A stretch of DNA of 64,000 nucleotides from Macrococcus capreoli (GCF_025628935.1 NZ_JAOTIS010000009.1:57495-121494), one strand, 5' to 3'. Shown: positions 27,354-36,039, counted from the stretch's first letter. Notes: generated from the sequence alone by a model not told the origin. Made by a program: numbers and translations.

Positions 27354-27384
27354 TCAAAAAAAATAAGCCCCTTGAGGGCTTATT
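27354..27384 (-). terminator. Terminator of the third cold-shock gene
   Basis: The same AATAAGCCC/GGGCTTATT stem and U run as copy 1. Confidence 0.85.
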
Positions 27385-27399
27385 TTCCAACATTAAATA

Positions 27400-27600
27400 T
27401 TATAATTTAACGATGTTAGCAGCTTGAGGTCCACGTTGACCTTCTTCGATATCGAATTCAACTGCTTGACCTTCTTCTAAAGTTTTGTAACCTTCACCTT
27501 GAATAGCGCTGAAGTGAGCGAATACGTCGTCTCCGCCTTCAACTTCGATGAATCCAAAACCTTTTTCTGCGTTAAACCATTTAACTGTACCTTGTGCCAT
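27400..27600 (-). CDS. Cold-shock protein, CspA family (copy 3)
   Basis: A 66-residue cold-shock protein with the same RNP1 and RNP2 as the other copies. It starts MAQGTVKW and carries [11 protein letters not shown] and the change [19 protein letters not shown] precedes ATG at 27600. It is the most diverged of the three in its leader and promoter, so it is probably the oldest copy or the least often gene-converted. It has its own promoter, leader hairpin and terminator. Confidence 0.97.
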   Translation of the reverse strand: MAQGTVKWFNAEKGFGFIEVEGGDDVFAHFSAIQGEGYKTLEEGQAVEFDIEEGQRGPQAANIVKL

Positions 27601-27656
27601 TATGAATGACCTCCAAAAAATTATTAAATAATATCTAATGTTTTACTTAGAAAACA

Positions 27657-27712
27657 CTTCCCATATTACAAAAGTGTTGTCTTACATTATTACGTTTTGT
27701 AAAAATGTGAAG
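27657..27712 (-). promoter_or_regulatory. Leader hairpin of cold-shock gene copy 3
   Basis: CTTC...CAT...TTACAAAA and TTTTGTAA...ATG...GAAG pair with a few bulges. The primary sequence has drifted from copies 1 and 2, but the stem survives. It starts 57 bases from the ATG. Confidence 0.72.
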
Positions 27713-27752
27713 AGCCTTAATAACTTGAATATGAACGATAATATTTGAATCA

Positions 27753-27781
27753 ATTATATAATGTATCAACACGATTGTCTA
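27753..27781 (-). promoter_or_regulatory. Promoter of cold-shock gene copy 3
   Basis: On the minus strand TAGACA (27776-27781), a 17-base spacer and TATAAT (27753-27758). Confidence 0.8.
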
Positions 27782-27876
27782 GTATTTATAGTCAATTAGA
27801 TACAAAATGAGTAAAAAAACGTCTTTTTTCATATGCAACGAGGCATAAAATGGGAGAATATATTGCTTGAAAGTAC

Positions 27877-28143
27877 TTATTTCCAACGTTCTAATTTTTT
27901 AAGTTGCATCGGGTAGAAAGCTTTCATCATAAATTTAGCAACTGGATTGCCTTTTCCTTCAGTAATACCTTTCTTACCGCGTTCAAGCATTTCTTCTATC
28001 GTAATATCTGGATCGATATACTTTCCGTCTTTATAGCAATAACTACAGAACTTTAAGCTTTTGCTACCGTCAGCTTCAGTTCCTCTAACATCTTCTCCGT
28101 GTAAGTTCAGTGGCATCCCACAACTTTGACAAAACTTCTCCAT
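27877..28143 (-). CDS. Small zinc-ribbon protein
   Basis: An 88-residue protein with one zinc ribbon near the N-terminus: CQSCGMPL, then KFCSYCYKDG about 28 residues later, giving two CxxC pairs. It is the 'putative zinc ribbon' family found with transcription-factor-like or VOC genes in Firmicutes. ATG at 28143 is preferred because AAGGAG stands 7 bases before it; an ATG at 28149 is too close to that site. It is the last gene of a minus-strand run of four, 11 bases after the VOC gene. Function unknown. Confidence 0.82.
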   Translation of the reverse strand: MEKFCQSCGMPLNLHGEDVRGTEADGSKSLKFCSYCYKDGKYIDPDITIEEMLERGKKGITEGKGNPVAKFMMKAFYPMQLKKLERWK

Positions 28144-28154
28144 ATCCATTCTCC

Positions 28155-28526
28155 TTATACGTGCTGATCAAATAATAATGTATTACCGTCTAAATCTTTC
28201 ACCATGAAATAACCAGGCCCTTCTGCGTTTTCAGCAGTAAGTGGTGTGATGAATTCATATCCTGCTGCTTCTAATTTCGCAGCAATTTCACGTACATCGG
28301 TACCTGGTACTTCTTCGCCTTTATTATTCCATTTCGGATTGAACGTCATCATAAATTCTTCGAACATCCCTTGGAATAAACCAATACGTGCTGCACCGTT
28401 GCTTAGTACAATCCAGTTTTGTGTGATGTCCCCACTAACTTGTTCAAATCCTAACGTTTCATAAAACTTTAAAGATGCATGAATATCTTTAACTGGTAGA
28501 CTTACTGAGAAATTACCTAATTCCAT
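28155..28526 (-). CDS. VOC-family glyoxalase-like protein
   Basis: A 123-residue single VOC domain. It begins NFSVSLPVKDIHASLKFYETLGF and ends GPGYFMVKDLDGNTLLFDQHV, with the usual internal repeat of beta-alpha-beta-beta-beta units. AAGGAG precedes the ATG. It lies between DUF1761 and zinc-ribbon genes in the same orientation. Members include glyoxalases, fosfomycin and bleomycin resistance proteins; none of the specific resistance motifs is recognisable, so the substrate is open. Confidence 0.85.
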   Translation of the reverse strand: MELGNFSVSLPVKDIHASLKFYETLGFEQVSGDITQNWIVLSNGAARIGLFQGMFEEFMMTFNPKWNNKGEEVPGTDVREIAAKLEAAGYEFITPLTAENAEGPGYFMVKDLDGNTLLFDQHV

Positions 28527-28538
28527 ATATATCGCTCC

Positions 28539-28919
28539 TTATCCAAAAAAGTATGCTGCAAGTGTCATAATCATAATACAAATCAATTTGTAACTTTCGT
28601 TGATTGCAATCAGTTTAAATGACTTCATTTCAAAGAAATAATTTTTAAGTGCTGAGAAGATTGAAATCAGAGCAATCGTGAATCCAGCACAGAAAATATT
28701 TAAATCAGTGTGTGATAATAAGAAAAATACAAGGAATGCTACGACAATTTCTAATAGGAATGTATAAATCATTTCTTTCATTCCATTGTTGGAATCATTA
28801 ATTTGTTCTTCTGTGATACCGACTTCTTTTATCCAGGCATCTTTGAAAATAAAACCATACCATGCACCACCTATCATAAATGCGATAACGCCTGCAATAA
28901 CTGCTGCTAATATACTCAT
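28539..28919 (-). CDS. DUF1761 membrane protein
   Basis: A 126-residue protein with four membrane helices. The first, IAGVIAFMIGGAWYGFIFKDAWI, carries the GxxWYG...F..W pattern of DUF1761. The others are around MIYTFLLEIVVAFLVFFLL, FTIALISIFSALKNYF and ICIMIMTLAAYFFG. The start overlaps the stop of the SRPBCC gene by one base, so translation is coupled. Function unknown. Confidence 0.8.
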   Translation of the reverse strand: MSILAAVIAGVIAFMIGGAWYGFIFKDAWIKEVGITEEQINDSNNGMKEMIYTFLLEIVVAFLVFFLLSHTDLNIFCAGFTIALISIFSALKNYFFEMKSFKLIAINESYKLICIMIMTLAAYFFG

Positions 28920-29377
28920 TAATTTTTCTCCTTTAACGCTTCGTGTTTAACGCGTTCCATAAATTCGTTCACTACTTTTTGATTTTGCTTTTTAGGCATA
29001 ACTTTTAACATTGCTTTACCAATTAAGTTGAGCCCTTTGTTTGAGCCGCTATAAATGAAGCGTGTTTCATACTCAGAAATCTTTTCTAGTAAATAATCTG
29101 CTTCGATATCAAACATGTTAGCCAGTTGAAAGCCGGATTTGTTATGTTTACGCGTAGGTGTATCTTCATGTTCTAAATCGGTTACGATATATTTCATGAC
29201 TTTATTACCTTCTTTATATGATTGCTCATATGTTGAACCAACTACACCAGGTTTCTTTTCCAGCACTTTCATTTCAACGACTTGAGGCATGATGCGTTGA
29301 ATATTCTCTAAATCGAATAAAGACCAGACTTTCTCGATATTCACAGGTAATATCATTTCTTCTTTCCAGGTTATCAT
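28919..29377 (-). CDS. SRPBCC-family (START-like) protein
   Basis: A 152-residue protein of the Bet v1/START superfamily: MITWKEEMILPVNIEKVWSLF at the N-terminus, where the W-x-L-F pattern is typical, and a long C-terminal helix (KQNQKVVNEFMERVKHEALK). These proteins bind hydrophobic ligands in a deep cavity. ATG at 29377 follows GGAGGTC at the usual spacing. It heads the minus-strand run SRPBCC-DUF1761-VOC-zinc ribbon. The ligand is unknown. Confidence 0.82.
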   Translation of the reverse strand: MITWKEEMILPVNIEKVWSLFDLENIQRIMPQVVEMKVLEKKPGVVGSTYEQSYKEGNKVMKYIVTDLEHEDTPTRKHNKSGFQLANMFDIEADYLLEKISEYETRFIYSGSNKGLNLIGKAMLKVMPKKQNQKVVNEFMERVKHEALKEKN

Positions 29378-29562
29378 AAAGACCTCCAAATAATGTGTTC
29401 AACTTAATCTTAAACGATATTGTGAAAATTAGCGAAAGAAAAGTGGAGAATTACATGTATAGGAATGGTTACGGTGGGTTAAATTTTACTAATAGAGTGT
29501 ATCTGATTATACTAAAGATGTATTTTAAGTTGTGCAAAATTCAATTAAAAGGGGACGAAATC

Positions 29563-30000
29563 ATGATTAAAGCGGTACAGTATTTTAATTTCCACAATGC
29601 TTTAGAGGTATTAAATTTTTACGAGCAACATTTAGGTGCGAAGATTATCAATAAAACAATGGGCGATGACGAAATGTTTAAAGATATGCCTGAAGAATAC
29701 AAAATGCCAGAAGAAATCGCAAAGCAGTTTGTAATGAATGCTGAGTTTGAGATTTTAGGTGAACGTTTCATGGTAAGTGATACGATGGGACAACGTGAAG
29801 TGAATAATGAAGGTGCATCGGTTTGCTTTACTTTTGATGGTAGTAATGATGAAGACGTTAAACTTGCAACAGATTTCTTCAACAATGCAGTTGCTGCAGG
29901 TTGTAAAGTTGCGATGCCATTAGGTCCAACAGAATGGTCTAAATTATATGGTTACTTCAATGATCCGTTCGGCGTCACTTGGATGATTAATGCTTGTTAA
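29563..30000 (+). CDS. VOC-family (PhnB-like) protein
   Basis: A 145-residue PhnB-type protein, a relative of the one at 23892. It starts KAVQYFNFHNALEVLNFYEQHLGA and ends WSKLYGYFNDPFGVTWMINA. ATG at 29563 is chosen because AGGGGACG stands at the right distance; longer frames to 29395 have no ribosome site. It is divergent from the SRPBCC run and ends in a strong terminator. No specific substrate motif is visible. Confidence 0.85.
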   Translation: MIKAVQYFNFHNALEVLNFYEQHLGAKIINKTMGDDEMFKDMPEEYKMPEEIAKQFVMNAEFEILGERFMVSDTMGQREVNNEGASVCFTFDGSNDEDVKLATDFFNNAVAAGCKVAMPLGPTEWSKLYGYFNDPFGVTWMINAC

Positions 30001-30011
30001 TTATGAATGTT

Positions 30012-30042
30012 ATCCTTCTCCAAATTGGAGGAGGATTTTTAT
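30012..30042 (+). terminator. Terminator after the VOC gene
   Basis: ATCCTTCTCC and GGAGGAGGAT with a five-base loop, then TTTT. Confidence 0.85.
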
Positions 30043-30080
30043 TCGGCCAAAAATCGCTGAATTTTAAGTTTTTTGAGTGA

Positions 30081-30298
30081 ATGATTGCCGGTAAATCGAA
30101 AATACCGGCAAAGAAATCTGGAAATCAGCCCCGAATCCAAAATGATTGCCGGTAAATCGAAAATACCGGCAAAGAAATCTGGAAATCAGCTTCGAATCCA
30201 AAATGATTGCCGGTAAATCGAAAATACCGGCAAAGAAATCTAGAAAACAGCCCCGAATCCAAAATGATTGCCGGTAAATCGAAAATACCGGCAAAGAA
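30081..30298. repeat. Four-copy 61-bp palindrome array (locus 1)
   Basis: Units start at 30081, 30142, 30203 and 30264, exactly 61 bases apart. Each contains the 27-base palindrome TTGCCGGTA...TACCGGCAA, then a spacer close to AGAAATCTGGAAATCAGCCC plus CGAATCCAAAATGA. Copies differ by a few bases in the spacer only. The same unit, reverse-complemented, forms a second array at 58422. It lies between co-directional genes. Open frames through it give repeated peptides and are not genes. Confidence 0.95.
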
Positions 30299-30411
30299 TA
30301 TAAACTAAAGCATGCTCTAAATAAATGACAATTGTCATACCAAACTTATGACGTTTGTGAATTATAATTCCTCCTGAACTTCTGTTTAATATAGATAAGG
30401 AGGAGATAGAG

Positions 30412-31287
30412 ATGATAACGATAAACAACTTAAATAAAGTTATAGGTAAGAAACATATTTTAACGGATATCAATATGCAGATTAACAAAGGTGATGTAAT
30501 TGCATTAGTTGGTCCTAATGGAGCGGGTAAGTCGACGTTAATTGATTGTTTGTTAGGCAATAAGAAATTAACTTCAGGTGATATTGATGGGCAGGATTTG
30601 ATACTGGATCATACAAAAACTAGTGTATTATATCAACAAACATACTTTACACCGAATATGAAGGTTTATCAGATCATTGAACTATTTCAGAATCTTTATC
30701 CGAATGTTTTGAATAAAGAAGAAATAAAAGCCATAACATTATTTGATGATGCATTATTAAACACTGAAGCGGATAAAGTTTCAGGTGGTCAAAAACGTAT
30801 TTTAGATGTAGCTCTAACGTTGATTGGTCGTCCGGAATTTATTATTTTAGATGAACCAACAGTTGGTATGGATACTACGACGCGTAGACGTTTCTATGAA
30901 CTGATTAAAGAATTAAAAGAAGCTGGTCGAACAATTCTATTCACATCTCATTATATTGAAGAGGTTGAAAGTTTGTCAGATCGTATAGTTGTATTACATA
31001 AAGGTGAAATCGTGCGTGATTCAACACCTCTTGCACTGCGCGAAGAATCAAGTCAGAAGCAAATTGTATTACCTAGGAAATATGATTATATTACGAAAGA
31101 ACTTGCGGGTAAGGCTGAAGTAAAACTTGATGGTGAATATTTAATGATTCATACAGCCAATATTGATGTTGTTGTGGAATTATTGATGAAACATCAAATT
31201 AGCTTTGAACACGTAGAAATTACAAATGAATCATTACTTGACCGAGTATTTAAAGTTGTGGAGGAGGATCAACATGAAACAGTTTAA
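30412..31287 (+). CDS. ABC transporter ATP-binding protein
   Basis: A 291-residue ABC ATPase. Walker A is GPNGAGKST, the signature KVSGGQKRILDVAL, Walker B FIILDEPTVGMD and the switch histidine TSHYIEE. The C-terminal 80 residues form the accessory region typical of ABC-2 drug or lipid exporters. AAGGAGGAG stands before ATG. It overlaps the permease start by 14 bases. With the sensor kinase and regulator downstream it resembles the Bacillus yvfRSTU arrangement, where the two-component system controls its own exporter. The substrate is unknown. Confidence 0.92.
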   Translation: MITINNLNKVIGKKHILTDINMQINKGDVIALVGPNGAGKSTLIDCLLGNKKLTSGDIDGQDLILDHTKTSVLYQQTYFTPNMKVYQIIELFQNLYPNVLNKEEIKAITLFDDALLNTEADKVSGGQKRILDVALTLIGRPEFIILDEPTVGMDTTTRRRFYELIKELKEAGRTILFTSHYIEEVESLSDRIVVLHKGEIVRDSTPLALREESSQKQIVLPRKYDYITKELAGKAEVKLDGEYLMIHTANIDVVVELLMKHQISFEHVEITNESLLDRVFKVVEEDQHETV

Positions 31288-32011
31288 AGCAATGTTGAAG
31301 TACGAGATGATTGATATGAGCCAACGCAAAAGTGTATTTATCATGTCAGTACTGTTACCTGTTATTTTCTTTTTAGTCTTTGCAGCTTTAATGAAAACGC
31401 CGAAACCTGAGCAGTTAGATTTTTATATTCGTGACTACATGCTTTCAATGACGACGTTTAGTTTAACGAGCTTTGCAATATTCACGTTCCCAGTAGAAAT
31501 GATTAATGACAAGAATAATGGATGGAGTCGTTCACTTTTTAGAACACCGCTTAATCCAATCATCTATTACTTATGCAAAGTGATTAAGATTGTTATTATG
31601 TTTATGATTTCAATTGTCATTGTATTTTTAGTAGGTCATTTTGTAAAAGATGTAGATATGAGTGCGCAAGAATGGATTATTAGTTATTTCGGTTTATTAT
31701 TCGGTGGTATTATCTTTTTAACATTAGGCATTCTTCTATCTCAATTTAAGGATGCACAAAAGGTCAGCACACTCGGCAATATTTTATACCTTGGATTAGC
31801 AATGCTTGGTGGACTTTGGTTCCCGGTCGTGACATTCCCAGAATGGTTACAACCCATCGCAAAACTAACACCAACATATAATTTCAAAAATATTGCTGCA
31901 GGACAATTTGAAGAAAATTATCCATGGCACTCTATTGGGATTTTACTTATCTATGCGGTCATCTTTATAATGGTAAGTGTATGGATGAGAAGGAGATCGG
32001 AAGTGATTTAG
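31274..32011 (+). CDS. ABC-2 type transporter permease
   Basis: A 245-residue permease with six membrane helices: SVFIMSVLLPVIFFLVFAALM, FSLTSFAIFTFPVEMI and others, ending IGILLIYAVIFIMVSVWMRRR. The GGLWFPVVTFPEWLQPIAKLTPTYN stretch before the last helix is characteristic of ABC-2 membrane proteins of the NatB/YvfS type. ATG at 31274 is set by GAGGAGG directly upstream, inside the end of the ATPase gene. The kinase gene follows with no gap. Confidence 0.9.
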   Translation: MKQFKAMLKYEMIDMSQRKSVFIMSVLLPVIFFLVFAALMKTPKPEQLDFYIRDYMLSMTTFSLTSFAIFTFPVEMINDKNNGWSRSLFRTPLNPIIYYLCKVIKIVIMFMISIVIVFLVGHFVKDVDMSAQEWIISYFGLLFGGIIFLTLGILLSQFKDAQKVSTLGNILYLGLAMLGGLWFPVVTFPEWLQPIAKLTPTYNFKNIAAGQFEENYPWHSIGILLIYAVIFIMVSVWMRRRSEVI

Positions 32012-33082
32012 TTGAAGTGGACCCATATCAATTTGATGCAATACGGCACATCATTGATATTTTTAATTTTTCCTATTACGAATATGATGCAAACAGCATC
32101 ACTTGAATGGAAATTGTTAAAGCTCTTATGTATTATTCTGTATCTAGTATCGGTCATCTATATGATGAATAATAATAAAAATAAAAGGATATTCATTGCG
32201 TTTTGTATTGTGATATTAAGTATTACGGTATTTATTCATTTTTGCAATCCTGGTAATATTTTATTCTATCTGTTTCCAATTTCATATGTTCCGTATGCCT
32301 TAGGAAAGAATATCAATTCTTTATACGGTAGAATAACGCTGATTACATTGTTATTAAACTACGCTATAATATTTATTCAAAGTCCTTCATATGGCGTCGA
32401 TTTATCACCACATATCCTATTCATCATCATGATGATGTTCTCGATGGATTACTTCGCAGAGCAATCACGCAAGCAATATGAGATGAATATTAAGAATGAA
32501 AAGCTTGCATTACTTTCATCACAAATTGAACGTAATCGAATCTCACAAGATTTGCATGACTCACTCGGACAAGTGTTTAGTACGCTTTCCGTGAAATCTG
32601 AGCTTGCGATGAAATTGGTGGAGAAACATCCTGATATGGCAAAAGATGAATTAAAAGAAATTCAATCATTATCACAGACCTCTTTATATAAAGTGAGAAG
32701 TATTATAGAAGATATTAAGTCTACAACGATTGATGATGAAGTGAATCATGTTGGCAAGATTTTGAACGATGCAGGTATTGCTTTCAAGCATAATGTTCAA
32801 TATCAGGACGTAGGAGTATTGCAACAACATGAAATAAGTATGTTAATTAAAGAACTTATTAATAATGTTGTGAAGCATAGTAGTGCAACACAAGTGAAAT
32901 TATCGGTGACACAGGTTAATCGTATGCTAAAGTTATCTGTAGAGGATAATGGACTTGGTTTATCAGCAAATGTTAGCTTAAAAAGTATTGAAGCACGTGT
33001 AAAAACGATGAATGGTTTTGTAGAAACAAGGAGTAAGGAACCAGGACTCGGTGTGTATGTCACAATTGAGGTGAAATCGTGA
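32012..33082 (+). CDS. DesK/LiaS-type sensor histidine kinase
   Basis: A 356-residue kinase with six hydrophobic segments in the first 150 residues. A HisKA_3 dimerisation domain follows, with the phosphorylated histidine in RISQDLHDSLGQVFSTLSVK (about residue 182). The ATPase domain shows ELINNVVKHSSA (N box) and VEDNGLGLS (G1). The start is TTG directly after the permease stop; the ribosome site is weak. Its stop overlaps the GTG of the response regulator. It probably senses membrane state or the substrate of the adjacent exporter. Confidence 0.9.
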   Translation: MKWTHINLMQYGTSLIFLIFPITNMMQTASLEWKLLKLLCIILYLVSVIYMMNNNKNKRIFIAFCIVILSITVFIHFCNPGNILFYLFPISYVPYALGKNINSLYGRITLITLLLNYAIIFIQSPSYGVDLSPHILFIIMMMFSMDYFAEQSRKQYEMNIKNEKLALLSSQIERNRISQDLHDSLGQVFSTLSVKSELAMKLVEKHPDMAKDELKEIQSLSQTSLYKVRSIIEDIKSTTIDDEVNHVGKILNDAGIAFKHNVQYQDVGVLQQHEISMLIKELINNVVKHSSATQVKLSVTQVNRMLKLSVEDNGLGLSANVSLKSIEARVKTMNGFVETRSKEPGLGVYVTIEVKS

Positions 33083-33675
33083 AGTTATTGCATGCAGAAG
33101 ATCAAAGTATGTTACGTGAAGCAATGAAAAAGTTACTCATGATCAGTGGTGATTTTGATGAGATTGTCAGTGTTTCAAATGGTAGAGAGGCAATTGAAGT
33201 TATAGATAATACGTTTGATGTGGCTTTACTTGATATTGAAATGCCTGAAAAGAGTGGGTTAGAAGTTTTAGAATATATCAGGGAACAAAAGTTGAACATT
33301 AAAGTCATTATCGTGACCACTTTTAAACGACCAGGATACTTTGAACGCGCGATTAATTTAGATGTTGATGCATATGTATTGAAAGAACGTTCGGTGGATG
33401 AGTTGATTGAGACGATTGTATCAGTGATGAAGGGGAAGAAAGAGTATAGCCCAGAACTGATGCCGATGATGCTTTCGAAGAATCCTTTAACCGATAAAGA
33501 ACAAGAAATTTTATCTTTAATTGGCGATGGATTAACGAGTAAAGAAATTAGTCAGAAGTTATTTTTGAGTGACGGTACTGTTCGTAATTATACGAGTATC
33601 ATTCTAGAGAAACTTGGTGCAGACAATCGTGTACTCGCATGGAAGATGGCGAAAGAATTAGGTTTTATTGATTAA
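33079..33675 (+). CDS. NarL/LuxR-type response regulator
   Basis: A 198-residue regulator. The receiver domain has AEDQ near the N-terminus, the phosphorylated aspartate in VALLDIEMP (about residue 52) and the lysine in YVLKERS. The LuxR helix-turn-helix is LTDKEQEILSLIGDGLTSKEISQKLFLSDGTVRNYTS. The start is GTG, overlapping the kinase stop, with GAGGTGA as ribosome site. It completes the four-gene transporter and sensor operon, closed by a terminator. Confidence 0.93.
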   Translation: MKLLHAEDQSMLREAMKKLLMISGDFDEIVSVSNGREAIEVIDNTFDVALLDIEMPEKSGLEVLEYIREQKLNIKVIIVTTFKRPGYFERAINLDVDAYVLKERSVDELIETIVSVMKGKKEYSPELMPMMLSKNPLTDKEQEILSLIGDGLTSKEISQKLFLSDGTVRNYTSIILEKLGADNRVLAWKMAKELGFID

Positions 33676-33701
33676 AGATCACAGAGGTGTGGTCTTTTTT
33701 T
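33675..33701 (+). terminator. Terminator after the two-component operon
   Basis: AAGATCAC and GTGGTCTT with a six-base loop and seven T. Confidence 0.85.
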
Positions 33702-33737
33702 GAAGTAATTTGAGTTATTATAACTCGCTATAAACTA

Positions 33738-33800
33738 AATATAGACATCCATCTATATTCACGATATACTAAACACGAAATATAGATAACCATCTATGTA
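33738..33800 (+). promoter_or_regulatory. arsR: ars promoter with two ArsR-type operators
   Basis: A promoter TAGACA (33742-33747), 17 bases, TATACT (33765-33770) is wrapped by two copies of ATAGA-N-CCATCTAT. The first, at 33738-33759, has AATATAGA/TCTATATT arms and overlaps the -35. The second, at about 33780-33799, overlaps the transcript start. Such paired dyads are typical ArsR sites: repression is lifted by arsenite or antimonite. Confidence 0.75.
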
Positions 33801-33813
33801 AAGGAGTGAAGCG

Positions 33814-34119
33814 ATGGATTATGAACATTTAGCAAAGTTGCTGAAAGTATTGTCAGACAAGAATCGGTTAGAAATATTAGACTTACTGAGCTGTGGACCG
33901 TTATGTGCGTGTGATATTCTTACACATTTCGAATTCTCTCAACCGACGTTATCGCATCACATGAAACAATTGAAACAAAGCGGAATCGTCACAAGTTGGA
34001 AAGAAGGTACAAACGTTATGTACGCCAACAATTTAGAAGTCATCGAGCAATTCGTCAAACTACAAAATCAAATCTTTGTACCGCATCAACAATGTGTGTG
34101 CAAATCAAATAAGGAATAG
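33814..34119 (+). CDS. arsR: ArsR-family arsenite-responsive repressor
   Basis: A 101-residue winged-helix repressor. The metal-sensing cysteines lie in LLSCGPLCACDIL, within the recognition-helix region, followed by FSQPTLSHHMKQLKQSG. A further pair near the C-terminus (QQCVCKSN) may add ligands. AAGGAG precedes ATG. It heads the arsRBC operon, 7 bases before arsB, and lies behind the operator pair at 33738-33800. Confidence 0.95.
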   Translation: MDYEHLAKLLKVLSDKNRLEILDLLSCGPLCACDILTHFEFSQPTLSHHMKQLKQSGIVTSWKEGTNVMYANNLEVIEQFVKLQNQIFVPHQQCVCKSNKE

Positions 34120-34126
34120 GTGAATT

Positions 34127-35422
34127 ATGATTACAGGCATTGCAATCGCAATATTTTTATTAACATTAACTTTAGTCATCTGGCAGCCGAAGAACTTATC
34201 AATCGGTTATTCAGCTGTAGGTGGCGCAATTCTTGCATTAATCTTTGGTGTCGTTGATTTCAATGACGTCATCGATGTAACAAACATCGTCTGGAATGCA
34301 ACATTTACATTTATCGCAGTCATATTAATCTCGCTCATACTTGATGAAATTGGCTTCTTTGAATGGGCCGCATTACATATGACGCATCTTGCTAAAGGTA
34401 ATACGTTTAAGATGTTCATTTATGTATGTATATTAGGTGCGATCGTTGCAGCATTTTTCGCAAATGATGGTGCGGCATTGATTTTGACACCGATCGTGCT
34501 TGCGATGGTACGAAACTTAAACTTTAATGAAAAGATGGTCTTCCCGTTTATTATCGCTTCAGGATTTATCGCAGATACGACGAGTTTACCATTAGTCGTA
34601 AGTAATTTAGTGAACATCGTTTCTGCAGATTATTTTGATTTATCATTTATGGAATACGCGCAACATATGTTTTTACCAAACATATTCAGTTTAATTGCGA
34701 GTATCACAGTGCTCTGGTTATACTTTAAGCGTAACGTGCCGAAGTCATATGATGAAAGTGCATTACGTGATCCGAAGTCAGCGATTAAAGACATGAGATT
34801 ATTTAAGATGTCATGGGTTGTACTCGCTATTTTATTAGTAGGATATTTAGTGAGTGACTTTATTAACTTCCCGGTAAGTATCATTGCAGCGATTATCGCA
34901 TTCATATTTATAATGTTTGCGAGACAGTCACCAGCAGTGAATACAGGAAAAGTGATTAAAGGCGCACCATGGGCGATTGTATTCTTCTCGATTGGGATGT
35001 ATGTTGTCGTTTATGGATTGAAAAATGTAGGATTAACAAGTTTACTTGCAGGTGTGATTGATCACATCACACAGATGAATTTATTTGGTTCAATTATGGG
35101 GATGGGATTCTTATCTGCGATACTATCGTCAATTATGAATAACATGCCTACAGTATTAATCGACTCAATCGCGATTAAACAAAGCGCAGCAACTGGTATG
35201 ATCCAGGATGCGTTAGTGTACGCAAATGTTATCGGATGTGACTTAGGACCAAAGATTACACCAATCGGAAGCTTAGCAACGTTGCTATGGTTACACGTAT
35301 TAAGTGGTAAAGGTGTTAAGATTTCGTGGGGGACTTACTTTAAGACAGGGATTATCATTACAATCCCAGTATTATTTGCAACACTCGTAGGACTATACTT
35401 ATCAATGATGATATTTGGATAA
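34127..35422 (+). CDS. arsB: Arsenite efflux permease ArsB
   Basis: A 431-residue membrane protein with 11-12 helices of the ArsB/ion-transporter family. Typical strings are [17 protein letters not shown] near the N-terminus, [20 protein letters not shown] and [14 protein letters not shown]. It extrudes arsenite and antimonite using the membrane potential; no ArsA ATPase gene is present. The start ATG at 34127 has a modest ribosome site (GGTGAA). The arsC gene follows after 13 bases. Confidence 0.96.
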   Translation: MITGIAIAIFLLTLTLVIWQPKNLSIGYSAVGGAILALIFGVVDFNDVIDVTNIVWNATFTFIAVILISLILDEIGFFEWAALHMTHLAKGNTFKMFIYVCILGAIVAAFFANDGAALILTPIVLAMVRNLNFNEKMVFPFIIASGFIADTTSLPLVVSNLVNIVSADYFDLSFMEYAQHMFLPNIFSLIASITVLWLYFKRNVPKSYDESALRDPKSAIKDMRLFKMSWVVLAILLVGYLVSDFINFPVSIIAAIIAFIFIMFARQSPAVNTGKVIKGAPWAIVFFSIGMYVVVYGLKNVGLTSLLAGVIDHITQMNLFGSIMGMGFLSAILSSIMNNMPTVLIDSIAIKQSAATGMIQDALVYANVIGCDLGPKITPIGSLATLLWLHVLSGKGVKISWGTYFKTGIIITIPVLFATLVGLYLSMMIFG

Positions 35423-35435
35423 AAGGAGAATGATT

Positions 35436-35837
35436 ATGACTAAAACTAAAACAATTTATTTCTTATGTACAGGGAACTCTTGCCGTTCACAAATCGCGGA
35501 AGGATTCGGTAAAAAATATTTACCGGAATGGAATGTATATTCTGCAGGGATTGAAACACACGGTGTGAATCCAAAAGCAATTGAAGCAATGAAAGAGGTT
35601 GGAATCGATATTTCTAATCATACGTCAGATTTAATTGATAAAGACATTTTAAATAACGCAGATTTAGTGGTTACATTATGTGATCATGCAAAAGATGTAT
35701 GCCCTGTGACACCGAAACATGTACGTACTGAACACTGGGGCCTTGAAGATCCTGCTGGACAAGACTGGTCAGTATTCCAACGTGTGCGTGATGAAATCGG
35801 GGCACGTATTAAGCGCTTTGCGGAAACAGGAGAATAA
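35436..35837 (+). CDS. arsC: Arsenate reductase, thioredoxin-coupled
   Basis: A 133-residue enzyme of the low-molecular-weight phosphatase type. The catalytic loop is CTGNSCR near residue 12. The resolving cysteines are in [12 protein letters not shown] (two cysteines about seven residues apart), as in plasmid pI258 ArsC. It reduces arsenate to arsenite for export by ArsB. ATG at 35436 is preferred because AAGGAG stands 7 bases before it; other starts are too close or lie inside arsB. Confidence 0.95.
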   Translation: MTKTKTIYFLCTGNSCRSQIAEGFGKKYLPEWNVYSAGIETHGVNPKAIEAMKEVGIDISNHTSDLIDKDILNNADLVVTLCDHAKDVCPVTPKHVRTEHWGLEDPAGQDWSVFQRVRDEIGARIKRFAETGE

Positions 35838-35838
35838 G

Positions 35839-36027
35839 ATGGAACTACCAAAGATCAGTCAACCAGCACACCGTGCACTGGCAAGCGTGAACATTAAAAC
35901 ATTAGAAGATGTAACGAAATTCAGTGAAGCAGAGTTACTCGCGCTACACGGATTCGGTCCGAAAGGGATACGTATTTTACGTGAAGTGATGGATAAACAT
36001 GGAATGAAATTTAAAGTTGAGCAATAG
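35839..36027 (+). CDS. Small helix-hairpin-helix protein at the end of the ars operon
   Basis: A 62-residue protein starting one base after the arsC stop, with AGGAG in the end of arsC as ribosome site. Its core, ALASVNIKTLEDVTKFSEAELLALHGFGPKGIRILREVM, is a helix-hairpin-helix like that of the RNA polymerase alpha C-terminal domain. This implies nucleic-acid or protein contact. It is not a standard ars gene. Position suggests co-expression with arsenic resistance; the role is unknown. Related small HhH proteins occur in Bacillus-group genomes as stand-alone genes. Confidence 0.8.
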   Translation: MELPKISQPAHRALASVNIKTLEDVTKFSEAELLALHGFGPKGIRILREVMDKHGMKFKVEQ

Positions 36028-36039
36028 TATATAGAGTAG

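Noticed and set aside
30081..30298. CRISPR array at the 61-bp repeats
   Set aside because: The spacers between palindromes are conserved, not unique, so they are not acquired sequences.
30064..30560. Open frames giving repeated peptides such as IYRQSFWIRG across the 61-bp array
   Set aside because: The peptide repeats follow the DNA repeat; 61 is not a multiple of three, so the frame shifts between copies. No ribosome site is present.
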